The notes beneath the pieces were generated by a model. It was not told the DNA's origin. It ran no database searches and saw only the letters and a program-made list of their open reading frames with translations. 64,000 bases of DNA from Dendrolimus kikuchii. Lineage: Eukaryota > Arthropoda > Insecta > Lepidoptera > Lasiocampidae. The position numbers and the translations under genes were made by a program. Of the stretch, positions 45,101 through 54,826 are shown one piece after another (the stretch's first letter is position 1; each line of letters starts with the position of its first letter). Where the stretch lies: contig CM034391.1 of assembly GCA_019925095.2 (NCBI GenBank), positions 2,879,051 to 2,943,050 of the forward strand, written 5' to 3'.

Positions 45101-45299
45101 GAGGGGGGCGATGAACAGGGCTCAGACCGGAGGAGGGGGTAAGCTCAAATCTGATGTACCGATGATCAGAGAGCGACTCCACCTCCTCCAGCACCCTCCA
45201 TCCGACAACTCTGCGGGCGGCCGCATGAGTGGCGAATGACAGGTCGATGACCGATCCACCCCGCGCGCGCACGCAGGTCTGGACCGATCCCTGGTTCAT
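42178..45299 (-). mobile_element. R1-clade LINE, 5'-truncated, copy 1
   Basis: About 3.1 kb on the minus strand ending in a poly(A) tail (T-run at 42178-42191), with a ~400-bp 3' UTR (42194-42596) and one long open frame. It is truncated inside the endonuclease domain at about 45299. No convincing flanking duplication was found. It differs from copy 2 (49741-51658) by about ten bases over 1.9 kb. Confidence 0.9.
42597..45299 (-). CDS. R1-clade LINE ORF2: endonuclease C-term, reverse transcriptase, zinc knuckle
   Basis: A 900-codon open frame encoding most of an R1-type retrotransposon protein that nicks target DNA and reverse transcribes its own RNA there. Residues 1-55 are the end of an APE-type endonuclease (GSVIDLSFAT; SDH at 44-46). 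Reverse transcriptase follows: KTAPGPDGVP, SLDIANAFNSL from about 414, QGSVLGP at 478-484, and the catalytic FADD at 508-511. A CCHC-type zinc knuckle lies at about 797-813 (DCRQCGAPDTALHTLVEC). A basic tail ends HYFPP. There is no RNase H domain, as expected for R1. The frame is intact, but the endonuclease N-terminus and ORF1 are missing, so the copy cannot move on its own. The GC-rich codon use contrasts with the AT-rich surroundings. The shown start is only the first ATG after truncation. Confidence 0.92.
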   Translation of the reverse strand: MNQGSVQTCVRARGGSVIDLSFATHAAARRVVGWRVLEEVESLSDHRYIRFELTPSSGLSPVHRPPLFPRWALTKLDSEQAEEWALTESWAYPVEFENLESQAEHMRKTLTRVCDAAMPRVSKRQPPCKQVHWWTEELGEMRKAVRIISHRLKRCRARRPPDYVAENGLVGEFREARKALSIAILQAKARARAELLETLDRDPWGRPYRGARNTLRPCTSTVTETLEPEVLRSVIDGLFPDPGNFTPPSMGPPVPDTPTDEEPYSISEGELDVALDRLRGRKTAPGPDGVPGRLLFLAAKHLRGQLRELFEACIRAGRLPSQWKEGRLCLIPKGGRPPNDPSAFRPIVLLNEVAKVFEKILAERLVKHLDTVEPGLSETQFGFRRRRSTMDAFETLRTSTDEAVQAKDVVLAVSLDIANAFNSLPHETIREGLRAHGVPPYLTRLLGAYLQDRHILWEGGESGNPEVGRRRVACGVPQGSVLGPILWNVGYDWILRVPVLPGVGLICFADDTLLTARAASFAESVDVANAGLAIVVDRIARLGLRVSPAKTEAIMFHRKFRNPPADLTVSVQGVAIRVGPQMKYLGLVLDGKWLFKAHFEQLVPKLVKSAGALSRLLPNVGGPGGATRKLYSGILRSMALYGAPVWSNALHRHNRTLLQRAQQVLAVRTIRGYRTVSRTAATLLAGDPPWHLQADVLTVVRRTRQDALARGLSFCQVEIEAIRKRETASMIAVWSQELDNPAAYGGYTVDAIRPQLTEWVNRTSGTLTFRTTQILTGHGCFDKYLCRIVGCLPSPDCRQCGAPDTALHTLVECAAWAPQRFELETHVGPVDSLCDLVKAMLQSSDNWGAAVTFCETVMSLKEAAERDRERSPAARANASSRGRRPSAGTRRGRYAHYFPP

Positions 45300-46234
45300 T
45301 TTAAGTTTACGTGACCCTACAATATGGTTGGTTACTTTTAAAGTTATATTTCACATTGCAAACTTTTTCAGTACTCATTTATTATTACTTATTTAATAAA
45401 CTAGAGAGTTCACCGGGTCAAACTTCAGTCAGTAACTATTATATTATACTAAACTACTTAAAAATCCGTTGCATGGTTTAAGAGGAGTTAGCGAATAGAC
45501 AGACAGACGTGGAAAGCGAGTTGGTATTTATTATACTATGTAAAGAAACTTATAAATATTTTCTTTGTTAACAAAAACCTTTTATAACTGTTAAAAAAAT
45601 TTCAACTGTTCTTCATTTGGCTTCCCCAGCAGCAGCATTATCTTCAAGGGCGTGGCGCCGCGCGCGGCTCCACTACCACGCGAGGTTGATAAGAAAGTAA
45701 TAAAAGCTGTCCTCGGGCTCCGTAGCGGACGCTTTGAACACAACCGGGATTTAACACTAAAAGTGGAAAAATGATTTTCATCGCCTATAGGCATTTGCAA
45801 CACTTGTAGCACCTCTGGTCTTGCAAATATCTATAAGCGAAGCAAGAGCTGTAGGGGAGGCAAATGTGCTAACAGCCTCGATCAGGGGATTGGAACCTGG
45901 TCTTGGACACCCAGGATGGGGTGCTCGGACTTACCAACTAAACGATCCGCATCGCTGTAATGTCAAGGCATTAGGAACCGAAATTGATTCCGATAACTCT
46001 GGCGGTTCGCTGGCAATACTAGTTTAACATTATAACCAGTTCAATCATATCAATAACTAGAAAAGTTACGTAAAAGCATAAAAATATACCGTTAATGGTA
46101 CATTGTAAGTACAAATGATTTTGGCCTCAATAGCTCTATACTGAAAATACATACATAACATTGCGTCACAAATACTCACAAACCACAAATGGCGCTCACT
46201 GATAGTATTGACCTTCAAGATAAATATGTATTAG
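45300..46234. other. Intergenic DNA with TE scraps
   Basis: 45710-45850 contains fragments resembling family A tail (CATCGCCTATAGGCATTTGC) and a sequence shared with 15330 (CCGGGATTTAAC). No gene. Confidence 0.4.
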
Positions 46235-46242
46235 CTTTAATG

Positions 46243-46829
46243 TAGGGCTGCCAACCCCAAATTTAAAAAACTAGGATTTGAAAATGGAAGAATCAGTACA
46301 ATTCAGCTTAAAAACCGGACGCAGTAATAAAGTTGCAATAGTTAAATTAATATTTAGTGAAAATAGTTTAAATGATATTCAAGTAATGATAATAATCATT
46401 TTGAAGGCCACGGCACACCTTCCATGATCAAATTGATCGTGTACTAGCAGAAGGTGATGTCAGGAGCCTTAAGAACAGACGGGCGTGCATGACAAGAGTT
46501 ATGAATGTCAAAGAAGCAAGTGAGGTGTGTAAGAATAAGCCTAAATGGCGCTCTGTTGTTCGTGCCTACCCCGCAAGGGAACTGGCGTGAAGTTATGTAT
46601 GTATGTATGTATGACAAGAATCATATTATTTAGTAATAAAAGAAGTTGAATAAAGTTGAAAACGAGTTGTTAAAGTAAGAATTGTAAAAGTGGCGCGCGA
46701 ATTTTAAAATACATGACCTTATCAGGGCGCTTTAAAATCACAGGACGCTGCTTAAAAACTATCGAGGACATCCCAGGACACTACAAAACTAGGACATGTT
46801 CTGGGAAAACAGGACGGTTGGCAACTCTA
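46243..46829. mobile_element. hAT-like MITE with nested RTE copy
   Basis: Inverted ends TAGGGCTGCCAACC and (right, read inward) TAGAGTTGCCAACC. Eight-base flanks CTTTAATG (46235-46242) and CTTTAGTG (46830-46837) match at seven of eight positions, the hAT target length. It contains an RTE-like insertion at about 46405-46614. Confidence 0.65.
46405..46614 (+). mobile_element. RTE-like LINE 3' tip
   Basis: Last ~190 bases of the RTE-like family (from AAGGCCACGGCACACC) plus an (ATGT)n tail, inserted in the hAT-like MITE. Confidence 0.75.
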
Positions 46830-47010
46830 CTTTAGTGCATCTATTATTTACTATCAAAAACATAATTTACGGTCTTATAAGTCTCGAACTGTAATATGGT
46901 TAATTCTTGCTACTAAATGAAAATTCCTCTTATTGTAGTCGTACCATATAATAGAACTTTCCTATTACAGTAATATACTCTGTGGATAGCACATCGAAAC
47001 CTCTAATATG

Positions 47011-47332
47011 GGAGTTTTTCGCGGGAATTGAAGGGAGATTTTGTGCTGTGTACTTTTATTTTCTAAAAATGTGTAAAATTACTCTAAAATGAACAATAGT
47101 TGTAGGATGTTGATAGTTTTTGAGTATTAATTATGTGTTTGTGTGAGAAATGTGAACTGTATAGTCAAATGTGGCCTTTCGAGTTGTCACTAGAACTCCG
47201 TTGAATGGCTTTAGTTGATAACCTACAAGTTCGGCTGAGCTATACATAGGCTTTAAGAAAATGAAGAAACTATATTGTAATCTAAGCTGGCTTAAAGGCT
47301 TAGCTGCCGAGCCATAAACCTAAATAAATAAT
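47011..47332 (+). repeat. Family C retroposon, full length, 13-bp TSD
   Basis: Begins GGAGTTTTTCGCGGGAATTG and ends GCCATAAACCTAAATAAATAAT. AACCTCTAATATG flanks it at 46998-47010 and 47333-47345. Its tail region includes a segment (TGTAATCTAAGCTGGCTTAA) that is absent from shorter copies. Confidence 0.85.
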
Positions 47333-47345
47333 AACCTCTAATATG

Positions 47346-48116
47346 TTGTTTTTTGACAGGAAAATTTAATATCTTGCCAGGCAGTTTTGTTTCCAAAAAT
47401 GTATAATACTGCTTAAAAGTGAACAATAAGTAGTTGAATATTAATTGTTTATACGAAGAACTGTGTTAAAAATCGATTACTGAAACGTGGCTTTTCAAAC
47501 TGCTACAAGAATTCGCTCGTTTAGCATCAGTCAAACACTTATGATTTTATTTACATTCAGTTAGAATAAGTTTGTAGGCTTCTAGTTCTTAAACAAGCTT
47601 ACAAACTTACTAAAAGAGACCGCTAAATTTAGCTGACGATTTTCTTCAAAATTATTCTAAAATTTGAATCCTGAATATTTCATGAATAAATACTTTCTAT
47701 TATATTAATGTACTTTGTCATCTCGCCTTTTTTAACTGCCTATCTTTCGGCATTCAGCGCCTTCTGCTGATGGATGAGCTCTTAAACGTATATCAGAAGA
47801 TTCAGAATATTTCGCGCACATTCATTGAATTGTTGAAAAATCCAGCCGTTTATTGCAGCATTTATAAAATTATTACGGAAACTACAAGAGATTTAAGGAG
47901 AAATGTTAGATTTAACATTTGAAACTCTTTATACGTGGACGGTGAAAAATACAACATACTACCGGAAATGAAAATGAAAATATATTGATTACAATGAATA
48001 ATACATATGATTAAGTTTGCTTTATGAAATCAATCAGAGGAACACATAAATGACGAGGCAGTATGGTCTAGGATTTTTGCCTGTTCTTCAAATAATGAAG
48101 AACAAAAATACTACTA
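47346..48116. other. AT-rich DNA; diverged family C-like stretch at 47350-47530
   Basis: 47350-47530 resembles family C loosely (TTGACAGGAAAATTTAAT, CAGTTTTGTTTCCAAAAATG). Nothing else recognised. Confidence 0.4.
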
Positions 48117-48119
48117 CTT

Positions 48120-48375
48120 AGGCTACGTTCCATCTGTGGTTCACAACGACCACGTTCATGACCGCCATTTTTCCCATTCCACTTGCTTGTCGGCGTTACA
48201 ATCGTAAACCTAAGTAGAACGGTTATTCTACCCACCTCGAAACATGGGACGTTGTGTGATAGAAAATGATGACGTCATTAGCGATGTTTTGCCACGACCA
48301 CAACGACCGCGGTCGCCTTGTGGAACGGCTAACGGAGCATTTTGGGCGTTGTGAGCTACATATGGAACGCGCTGT
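48120..48375. mobile_element. MITE with GTTCCA termini (copy 2)
   Basis: Left end GGCTACGTTCCATC, right end CATATGGAACGCGCTG, with the same interior landmarks as 21088-21356. TTA lies on both sides, compatible with a 3-bp Harbinger-type duplication. Confidence 0.6.
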
Positions 48376-48537
48376 TAATGTACTCTGAATACTTGACACT
48401 GACAGTACGTGATATACTTATATGTTTATTTTTATATAGATACCATAAATCGATATAAAACTACTAAAATTATATACTCTTTAGTCTTACGAATGAGACA
48501 TGCAATAGAAAGGATAGTTTTAAATGTTTAATTAATC

Positions 48538-48764
48538 TATAGGCACTCCACATCCCCGCGAGAACGCGAGAAACTAAGAATGTGAACGTCCTTCTCGTGT
48601 TCTCGTTGCTATCCACCAGAACATTGGAGCTGAGAACGCGAGAATTTCTCACATTCTCAGCTCTATCTTAGTCGCAGACATCATCGCGAGAATACGAGAA
48701 GGCTTTCACATTCTCAGTTTCTCGCATTCTGGCATAGTTCTCGCGAGAATGTGGAGAAGCCTTA
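48538..48764. mobile_element. MITE with ~55-bp terminal inverted repeats
   Basis: Left arm AGGCACTCCACATCC...GAGAAACTAAGAATGTGAAC; right arm read inward AAGGCTTCTCCACATTC...GAGAAACTGAGAATGTGAAA. CGCGAGAA is repeated many times inside. Short, non-coding and hairpin-forming. Confidence 0.65.
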
Positions 48765-48835
48765 ATGTTCCAACTCATTCGTCTTAGGGTGACCAGATGT
48801 AGCAGAATTCTGCGATTTTAGCAGTATTAGATCCT

Positions 48836-49155
48836 TTTTTTTATTTAGGATAATGGCTTGGCAGCTAGGCCTGTACGCCAGGTCTTAGTTTACAAGATAG
48901 TTTCTTCATTTTCTTAAGCCTATGTGTAGCACAGTTGAATTTTAGGTTAGCAGCTGATGCCATCAACGGTGTTCTAGTGACAACTTAAAAGGCCACATTT
49001 GACTATACGGTTCACATTTCTCACAAAACACATCATTACTACTCAAAAACTATCAATATACTACAACTATTGTTCATTTTAGAGTAATTTTACGCAGTTT
49101 TAGAAAATAAAACTGCACAGCACAACATCTCCTTTCAGTTCCCGCCAAAAACTCC
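48836..49155 (-). repeat. Family C retroposon, full length, 11-bp TSD
   Basis: Minus-sense copy with T-rich tail at 48836-48846. GTATTAGATCC flanks it at 48824-48834 and 49156-49166. Confidence 0.85.
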
Positions 49156-49167
49156 GTATTAGATCCT

Positions 49168-49726
49168 CAATTTAAGGTTTAGCAGATTATGTACCAGAAT
49201 ATATTCTTTATGAGAGTTTAGCAGAACTTTTAAAACGTCAATCGAAAATCAGCAGAATTCAACGTTCAAAAGTTATGTCTCACAATGTTTTTGCAACACA
49301 TTTTTGACCCTACTTTGTGTTAATTAATGGCCGTTTTCTTTATATTACTATTCATTCACTGGCCCTACCATTATCTTCTGTCGAACTTTAACCGATTGTA
49401 AGGCGAATGAACGGTCGGTAAGATATATGAACCAGCCTTAGTTGTATGTGTAAGGTAATCCCAAATTTTCCGTTTTTTTAACTGTTCTTTAAAAATATAA
49501 TTTCACAGAATTTTGTATGACAATTAGAATTACTCTGTAAATAAATACAACATATATATTCTAATTGTTAATAAATAAGTTTTTTGTATTGGTTTCTTCT
49601 ATAATTTATCCATACAAAAAATAAATTAGCAGAATTTATGTGAGTGGCAAGTAGATCCTCAATTTGATTATGACAACCCTGTAAGTTTCTTCCTTTCATT
49701 CTTTTATTTCATTCATTCGTTGTTTT
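49168..49726. other. AT-rich intergenic DNA, possibly a decayed MITE
   Basis: TTAGGGTGACCAGATG (48785) and ATGACAACCCTG (49671) are weakly complementary and may be worn transposon ends spanning the family C copy. Not certain. Confidence 0.3.
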
Positions 49727-49740
49727 CGAATTTCATTCCA

Positions 49741-51658
49741 TTTTTTTTTTTTTTTTGAGGCGAGGGAAAATGCTTAACCGATTTACACACAAACTGGGTC
49801 GTTGCTAGGGGAACGACACGCGTCGGTCGGGGGCGATAACACTGCAGCAATAGTATGCTCTTGGCAGCGCTCCGTCCGCGATCGACGTCACAGAATAGTG
49901 TGGAAGACTCCGAGCGTTGCTGCACGGGCGAGCAACCCCAATACCCACTAAAAACCCCCTCCTCCCTGACGACCCTGCGCTTTGAATGTGTTGGAAAGGC
50001 TGAGATTTAGAACATAGTTACGCCCAGCCGATCCAGCGCAATAAAGTGCCTGGAGTGTGCCCTGGGAGAACACACCCCACTTCGTTGTGCGGGGGTAGAA
50101 GGTCCTTTGCTCTTCCTAGCAAGCTAAAGGCCCCCCGCGGTAAACGGAACCTAACTCAGGGAGGGAAGTAATGCGCGTACCTGCCTCTCCGGGTGCCAGC
50201 TGAAGGCCGGCGACCTCGAGAAGACGCATTGGCACGCGCTGCAGGACTTCTCTCCCTGTCTCGTTCTGCGGCCTCCTTGAGTGACATTACTGTCTCGCAA
50301 AAAGTAACCGCAGCCCCCCAATTGTCGCTGCTCTGCAGCATGGCCTTGACCAAGTCGCAGAGCGAGTCGACTGGACCTACGTGCGTCTCAAGTTCGAAAC
50401 GCTGCGGCGCCCATGCGGCGCACTCGACAAGCGTGTGTAACGCCGTGTCGGGCGCGCCGCACTGGCGGCAGTCCGGGGAAGGCAAGCAGCCCACAATGCG
50501 ACACAGATACTTATCGAAACATCCGTGTCCGGTAAGTATCTGTGTCGTCCTGAAGGTCAGGGTGCCGCTGGTGCGGTTGACCCATTCCGTCAGCTGTGGC
50601 CTGATTGCATCCACCGTGTAGCCGCCATAGGCCGCAGGGTTGTCGAGTTCTTGAGACCAGACGGCGATCATGGAGGCGGTTTCCCGTTTCCTGATCGCCT
50701 TGATTTCGACCTGACAGAAGGTCAGGCCTCTAGCTAGGGCATCCTGCCGGGTGCGGCGCACCACTGTCAGGACGTCCGCCTGGAGATGCCAGGGCGGATC
50801 GCCTGCCAGGTGGGTGGCCGCCGTCCGCGACACTGTGCGATACCCCCGTATGGTCCTCACGGCCAGAACCTGCTGCGCCCGTTGCAGCAGGGTTCTGTTG
50901 TGGCGGTGAAGTGCAATGGACCAGACGGGTGCACCGTACAGTGCCATACTCCTCAGGATGCCAGAGTAAAGTTTCCGCGTCGCACCTCCCGGGCCCCCTA
51001 CGTTGGGAAGCAGCCTCGAGAGTGCGCCCGCGGATTTGACGAGTTTGGGAACTAGCTGCTCAAAGTGCGCTTTGAACAGCCATTTCCCATCGAGAACTAG
51101 CCCCAGATATTTCATTTGGGGCCCTACTCTAATGGCCACCCCTTGGACCGAAACGGTCAAGTCCGCGGGGGGATTGCGAAATTTCCTATGGAACATGATG
51201 GCCTCCGTTTTCGCGGGGGAGACCCTCAAGCCCAGCCTAGCTATTCGATCTACGACAATCGCCAACCCGGCGTTAGCGACGTCCACGGATTCCGCAAATG
51301 ACGCAGCGCGTGCCGTGAGTAGGGTGTCGTCCGCAAAGCAGATCAGCCCTACCCCGGGTAGGACCGGAACCCGAAGGATCCAGTCATAACCTACGTTCCA
51401 AAGAATCGGCCCGAGGACCGACCCCTGTGGAACGCCGCACGCGACGCGTCGACGACCTACCTCGGGATTGCCGGACTCACCGCCCTCCCAAAGGATATGT
51501 CGATCCTGCAGGTACGCGCCCAACAGCCTCGTGAGGTACGGGGGGACTCCATGCGCGCGGAGCCCCTCCCTGATCGTCTCATGAGGGAGGCTGTTAAAGG
51601 CGTTCGCTATATCTAGCGACACCGCAAGAACGACATCCTTCGCTTGGACGGCTTCGTC
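49741..51658 (-). mobile_element. R1-clade LINE, 5'-truncated, copy 2, ~15-17-bp TSD
   Basis: Poly(A) tail seen as a T-run from 49741 and the same 3' UTR as copy 1. It is cut within the reverse transcriptase at about 51658. The flanks CGAATTTCATTCCATTT (49727-49743 and 51659-51675) are identical; the CG also fits element sequence, a two-base microhomology at the 5' junction. Confidence 0.93.
50156..51658 (-). CDS. R1-clade reverse transcriptase C-terminal fragment
   Basis: The open frame runs from the truncation point (reading VQAKDVVLAVSLDIANAFNS) to the same HYFPP stop as copy 1. It keeps the QGSVLGP and FADD motifs and the CCHC knuckle but lacks the fingers region and endonuclease. It is not able to act alone. 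Only a few residues differ from copy 1. Confidence 0.88.
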   Translation of the reverse strand, partial: DEAVQAKDVVLAVSLDIANAFNSLPHETIREGLRAHGVPPYLTRLLGAYLQDRHILWEGGESGNPEVGRRRVACGVPQGSVLGPILWNVGYDWILRVPVLPGVGLICFADDTLLTARAASFAESVDVANAGLAIVVDRIARLGLRVSPAKTEAIMFHRKFRNPPADLTVSVQGVAIRVGPQMKYLGLVLDGKWLFKAHFEQLVPKLVKSAGALSRLLPNVGGPGGATRKLYSGILRSMALYGAPVWSIALHRHNRTLLQRAQQVLAVRTIRGYRTVSRTAATHLAGDPPWHLQADVLTVVRRTRQDALARGLTFCQVEIKAIRKRETASMIAVWSQELDNPAAYGGYTVDAIRPQLTEWVNRTSGTLTFRTTQILTGHGCFDKYLCRIVGCLPSPDCRQCGAPDTALHTLVECAAWAPQRFELETHVGPVDSLCDLVKAMLQSSDNWGAAVTFCETVMSLKEAAERDRERSPAARANASSRGRRPSAGTRRGRYAHYFPP

Positions 51659-51675
51659 CGAATTTCATTCCATTT

Positions 51676-52144
51676 CATTCAACTGTGCAGAACTAGGGAT
51701 GAAACATCGCTCATAAAAAAGGTTGATGTTAGGATATCGATATTTTCAAAATTGAAATATCGATGTTAAAAATATCGACATTTATGAACGATATATCAAT
51801 GTTTTTTTACATGTAAGCTTTTGACGCTTGTTCCTGCGATGCAAATGAAACATCGTTTTTTTTTAAACATCGATGTATCGCCCAAACCACCTTGGCACAC
51901 CTTTCTTAATTCTTGCTTTCACTAACATCATCCTTTTATGCCGCTGTTACTCCATCTTTGCAATCTTTGTATCTCAATGCTCTCATCCTACTGAATACTA
52001 TGTTGATTCTATTTATATGTCTTTTCCCTTACCCACATTCACTACCGTACATACCGTACGATTCAACAGCATGGGTACACACTAACACATCCCTATCACC
52101 ATTTAAAATAAATGTATATCTAAGAAAAATGGTTATTTTCTGTA
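51676..52144. other. Intergenic DNA, possible small MITE at 51689-51887
   Basis: CTAGGGATGAAACATCG (left) and AAACATCGATGTATCGCCCA (right) are loosely inverted, with several ATATCGAT motifs between. No gene is recognised in the rest. Confidence 0.3.
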
Positions 52145-52152
52145 TCCATAGT

Positions 52153-53090
52153 TAGCGATGTGACGAGTTGGATTTTTTTCTGATTCGCGTAATTCGATGT
52201 ATTATGGCCATTGTCTCGAAGCACGGCTCGAGTTGACTCAACTCTGTGATTCCCGCCGCCGCCGAGTCGTATCAAGGCCCAAGCGGCAAGTTGAACGACG
52301 CGTTCGACTGTTGAAGTTTTGATTATTTGATATGGCTACTCGGAGTCAACTCGTTGTATTTGTAGAATGTAGCCGCGATAACAACGTAGCCGTAGCGGCG
52401 CAAGTTTCATTTTAGTCTAGCTAAATAATAAATATAAGTACATAAGTACATTTACTTTATTTTCACTATATTTAACAAAGAACTCCCACGCCACACTTTT
52501 ATTTGGTGCCATTATAAAAAAATAAACAAAATAGAGTATACGAGTTCACGTCGCGTAATAAACAATAATAAACATTAAAAATTAATCTTGCCATCAGTTT
52601 TCGTTCATAATTCTGATCATAGCCGACCCGAACCCGAATAGGCCCGACGAACCAACGAATCCAAATATTACAAAGTGCGTTGAACGACGTGCAGGAGTTA
52701 CGAGTAACGGATTCATTTCATTAAATTCAATCCAAATCGGAGATGCTCGGTGCCGCCCGTCGCAACTCGTGTCCCCCGTGAGATGCATCATGCGGATACA
52801 TATAGGCAAAGTGGCTTTTCGAGTTTTCACAAGAACTCCGTTGAACGACGTCGATTGTAGCCTACGATACAACGGCGCCTGGCTTAAAGGCCTAGTTGCC
52901 AAGTCTTAAACTTAAAAAAAAAACATGCGGATATGACGCGACCTGCAAGCTCATTCGCTTCGCGACGGTAGACAGGGAATTCTCTTACTATATTGTAGTG
53001 ATTCGAGTTACTAATAACTGAACTCGAGTTGACTCGTTCGTGGTTTGATTCGAGTAACTCGAGTTAAATAGCTCGACTCGGACATCGCTA
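52153..53090. mobile_element. hAT-like non-autonomous element, perfect 8-bp TSD
   Basis: Ends TAGCGATGTGACGAGT and (right, inward) TAGCGATGTCCGAGTCG. TCCATAGT flanks it at 52145-52152 and 53091-53098, the hAT hallmark. 938 bp, no transposase. It contains a family C insertion at 52799-52923 and ends about 200 bp before the METTL6 start codon. Confidence 0.85.
52799..52923 (+). repeat. Family C retroposon, 5'-truncated, 10-bp TSD
   Basis: 3' part of family C with an A-run. CATGCGGATA flanks it at 52789-52798 and 52924-52933. Nested in the hAT-like element. Confidence 0.8.
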
Positions 53091-53289
53091 TCCATAGTTA
53101 TGTAGTATTCCATAGTTTGTGCTTGCCAAGTTGCCTTGCGTAAACCGTAATTACGTTTTTGGCTTCTTGGGAAGCGTTAGTTAAAGAATTTGTTGTCTAA
53201 ATTACAAAATAACCATCAGTCTTTTTATTTTAGTAACAAATTATTTCTATGAAATGTATAATGTATTAAATTGATACGAAACCAACAAG

Positions 53290-54306
53290 ATGGAAGCGGA
53301 TGAAAGTGTCGCAGAGGGCGAGGACATATTCGTACACCGGCTGAAAAACCTGACAGAAGATGAAAAGAAGCGTTTAGAATCGCAAAATTCACGATTAATT
53401 CCTGAATCCAAAGCCGTGAGGCTAGAAAAGGACGCTAAACGCCATTGGGACATATTTTACAAAAGGAATGAGAGGAAATTTTTCCGAGACCGGCATTGGA
53501 CCACACGTGAGTTTCAAGAGCTTATAAATTTTGACCCAGATACTGAAATTAATTATCTAGAGCTTGGATGTGGCGTTGGCAACATGATATTTCCGTTAGT
53601 AGAGGAAGGATTTTCTAATTTTAAATTCTACGCGTGTGATTTCTCACCACGTGCTGTTCAGTTTGTCAAGAGCAATAAATTGTACGATGAGAGCCGAATG
53701 ACCGCTTTCTGCGCTGATTTGACAACGGAAGACCTCTTTGAGAATGTTGGGGAAGGAAGTATGCATATTGCAAGTCTAATTTTCGTACTTTCGGCCATTC
53801 AGCCGGCCTCGTGGCCTCAGGTGGCAAGCGTGGCATTCAAAGCGTTACGGCCTGGCGGTGTGCTGCTTTTTAGAGACTATGGAAGGTATGACATGGCACA
53901 GTTGAGGTTCAAGCCTGGACATAAAATTGCTGATAATTTCTACATGCGGCAAGATGGCACTAGGTAATGATTGTTCAAATTTTAAATTTATTTCCCAGTC
54001 TATGTACACAATTAAAAAATGTTATTTTTGTTTAAAGAGAAAAATCAGATGCTCTGTAATACCTACTTTTATTATAAATTTCACAGTTTAACAAGCACTT
54101 AATAATATTTTTCTTACATTCATAGGAGTTACTACTTCACTGAAGAAGAACTGGCCGATTTATTCACTAAAGCAGGTTTTGAAATCCTAATGAACTCGTA
54201 TGTGCAGCGCAGAACTGTCAATTTCAAGGAGGGCATAGATGTACCAAGAATATTTGTCCAGGGAAAATACAAGAAACCTAAAGTCAAATACCATTTTTTT
54301 ATGTGA
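53290..54306 (+). CDS. Mettl6: METTL6-type tRNA(Ser) 3-methylcytidine methyltransferase
   Basis: METTL6 transfers a methyl group from S-adenosylmethionine to C32 of serine tRNAs, making m3C. Two exons: 53290-53963 and 54126-54306. The GTAATG donor and TTCATAG acceptor split an Arg codon, and joining restores QDGTR-SYYFTEEEL. The product is 284 residues, the same length as I recall for human METTL6. Motifs: the family signature FFRDRHWTTREF (64-75), AdoMet motif I LELGCGVGN (90-98), YACDFSPRAVQF (114-125), LIFVLSAIQP (163-172) and LRPGGVLLFRDYG (186-198). METTL2 and METTL8 share the core but have longer N-termini, so METTL6 fits best. AACAAGATGG gives an acceptable start context, and no longer upstream frame was seen. 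A hAT-like element lies about 200 bp upstream. The only intron is 162 bp. Confidence 0.95.
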
Positions 54307-54394
54307 ATTAAATATAGGTATAAATTATCAGATAAACGCATTCCATATTCTCAAGCTAAGCATATTATGCATATTTTATAGCGGACAACAGCTA

Positions 54395-54465
54395 ATTCTA
54401 GGCACCCAGACCATAGTAAACAATAGATGTTCTACATTGAAATTTACTGTACTAGAAATCAAAAC
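54395..54465 (-). repeat. SINE-1 fragment
   Basis: Short minus-sense piece (GGCACCCAGACCATAGTAAA through TTACTGTACTAGAAATC) matching the middle of SINE-1. Confidence 0.6.
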
Positions 54466-54566
54466 ACTTGTTTTGTCTATTGTAATATGTTAGTCAACCT
54501 ATATATTAGTAATTATCCTGTTAAGTGGGGGAAAGTGATTTTAGAGAGGTATATAGACATTTATTA

Positions 54567-54760
54567 CTAGCTGTGCCCATGACTTTGTTCTGTGTGGACC
54601 TTTTTTTCTGTGGAACCCTAAAAAGTCTAAATTAAATTACTCCTTATTACATTAGCAATCTGCCAGTGAAAGTCCCATCCAAATTGGTCTAGCAGTTTCA
54701 GAGATTAGTCATTCCAACATCCAGATAGACAAAAAATTTAAAAATAGATTTTTATATATT
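54567..54760 (-). mobile_element. Helitron-like 3' end
   Basis: CTAG at 54567-54570 with host A before. Minus-sense body contains GACCAATTTGGATGGGAC and similar Helitron-like sequence. Incomplete. Confidence 0.45.
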
Positions 54761-54826
54761 TTGACTCTTTTATTTATCTGTACAGATGTGTGATATAAAG
54801 TGAATTTTGGGTGTTTATTAAAAAGA

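Noticed and set aside
42634..45239. Several 60-165-codon plus-strand frames opposite the R1-clade ORF
   Set aside because: Antisense shadows of a GC-rich coding region. The same frames recur opposite copy 2.
42160..45310. Target-site duplication for R1-clade copy 1
   Set aside because: Left flank CATTACAG and right flank ATTTTAAG are only loosely similar; not enough to claim a duplication.
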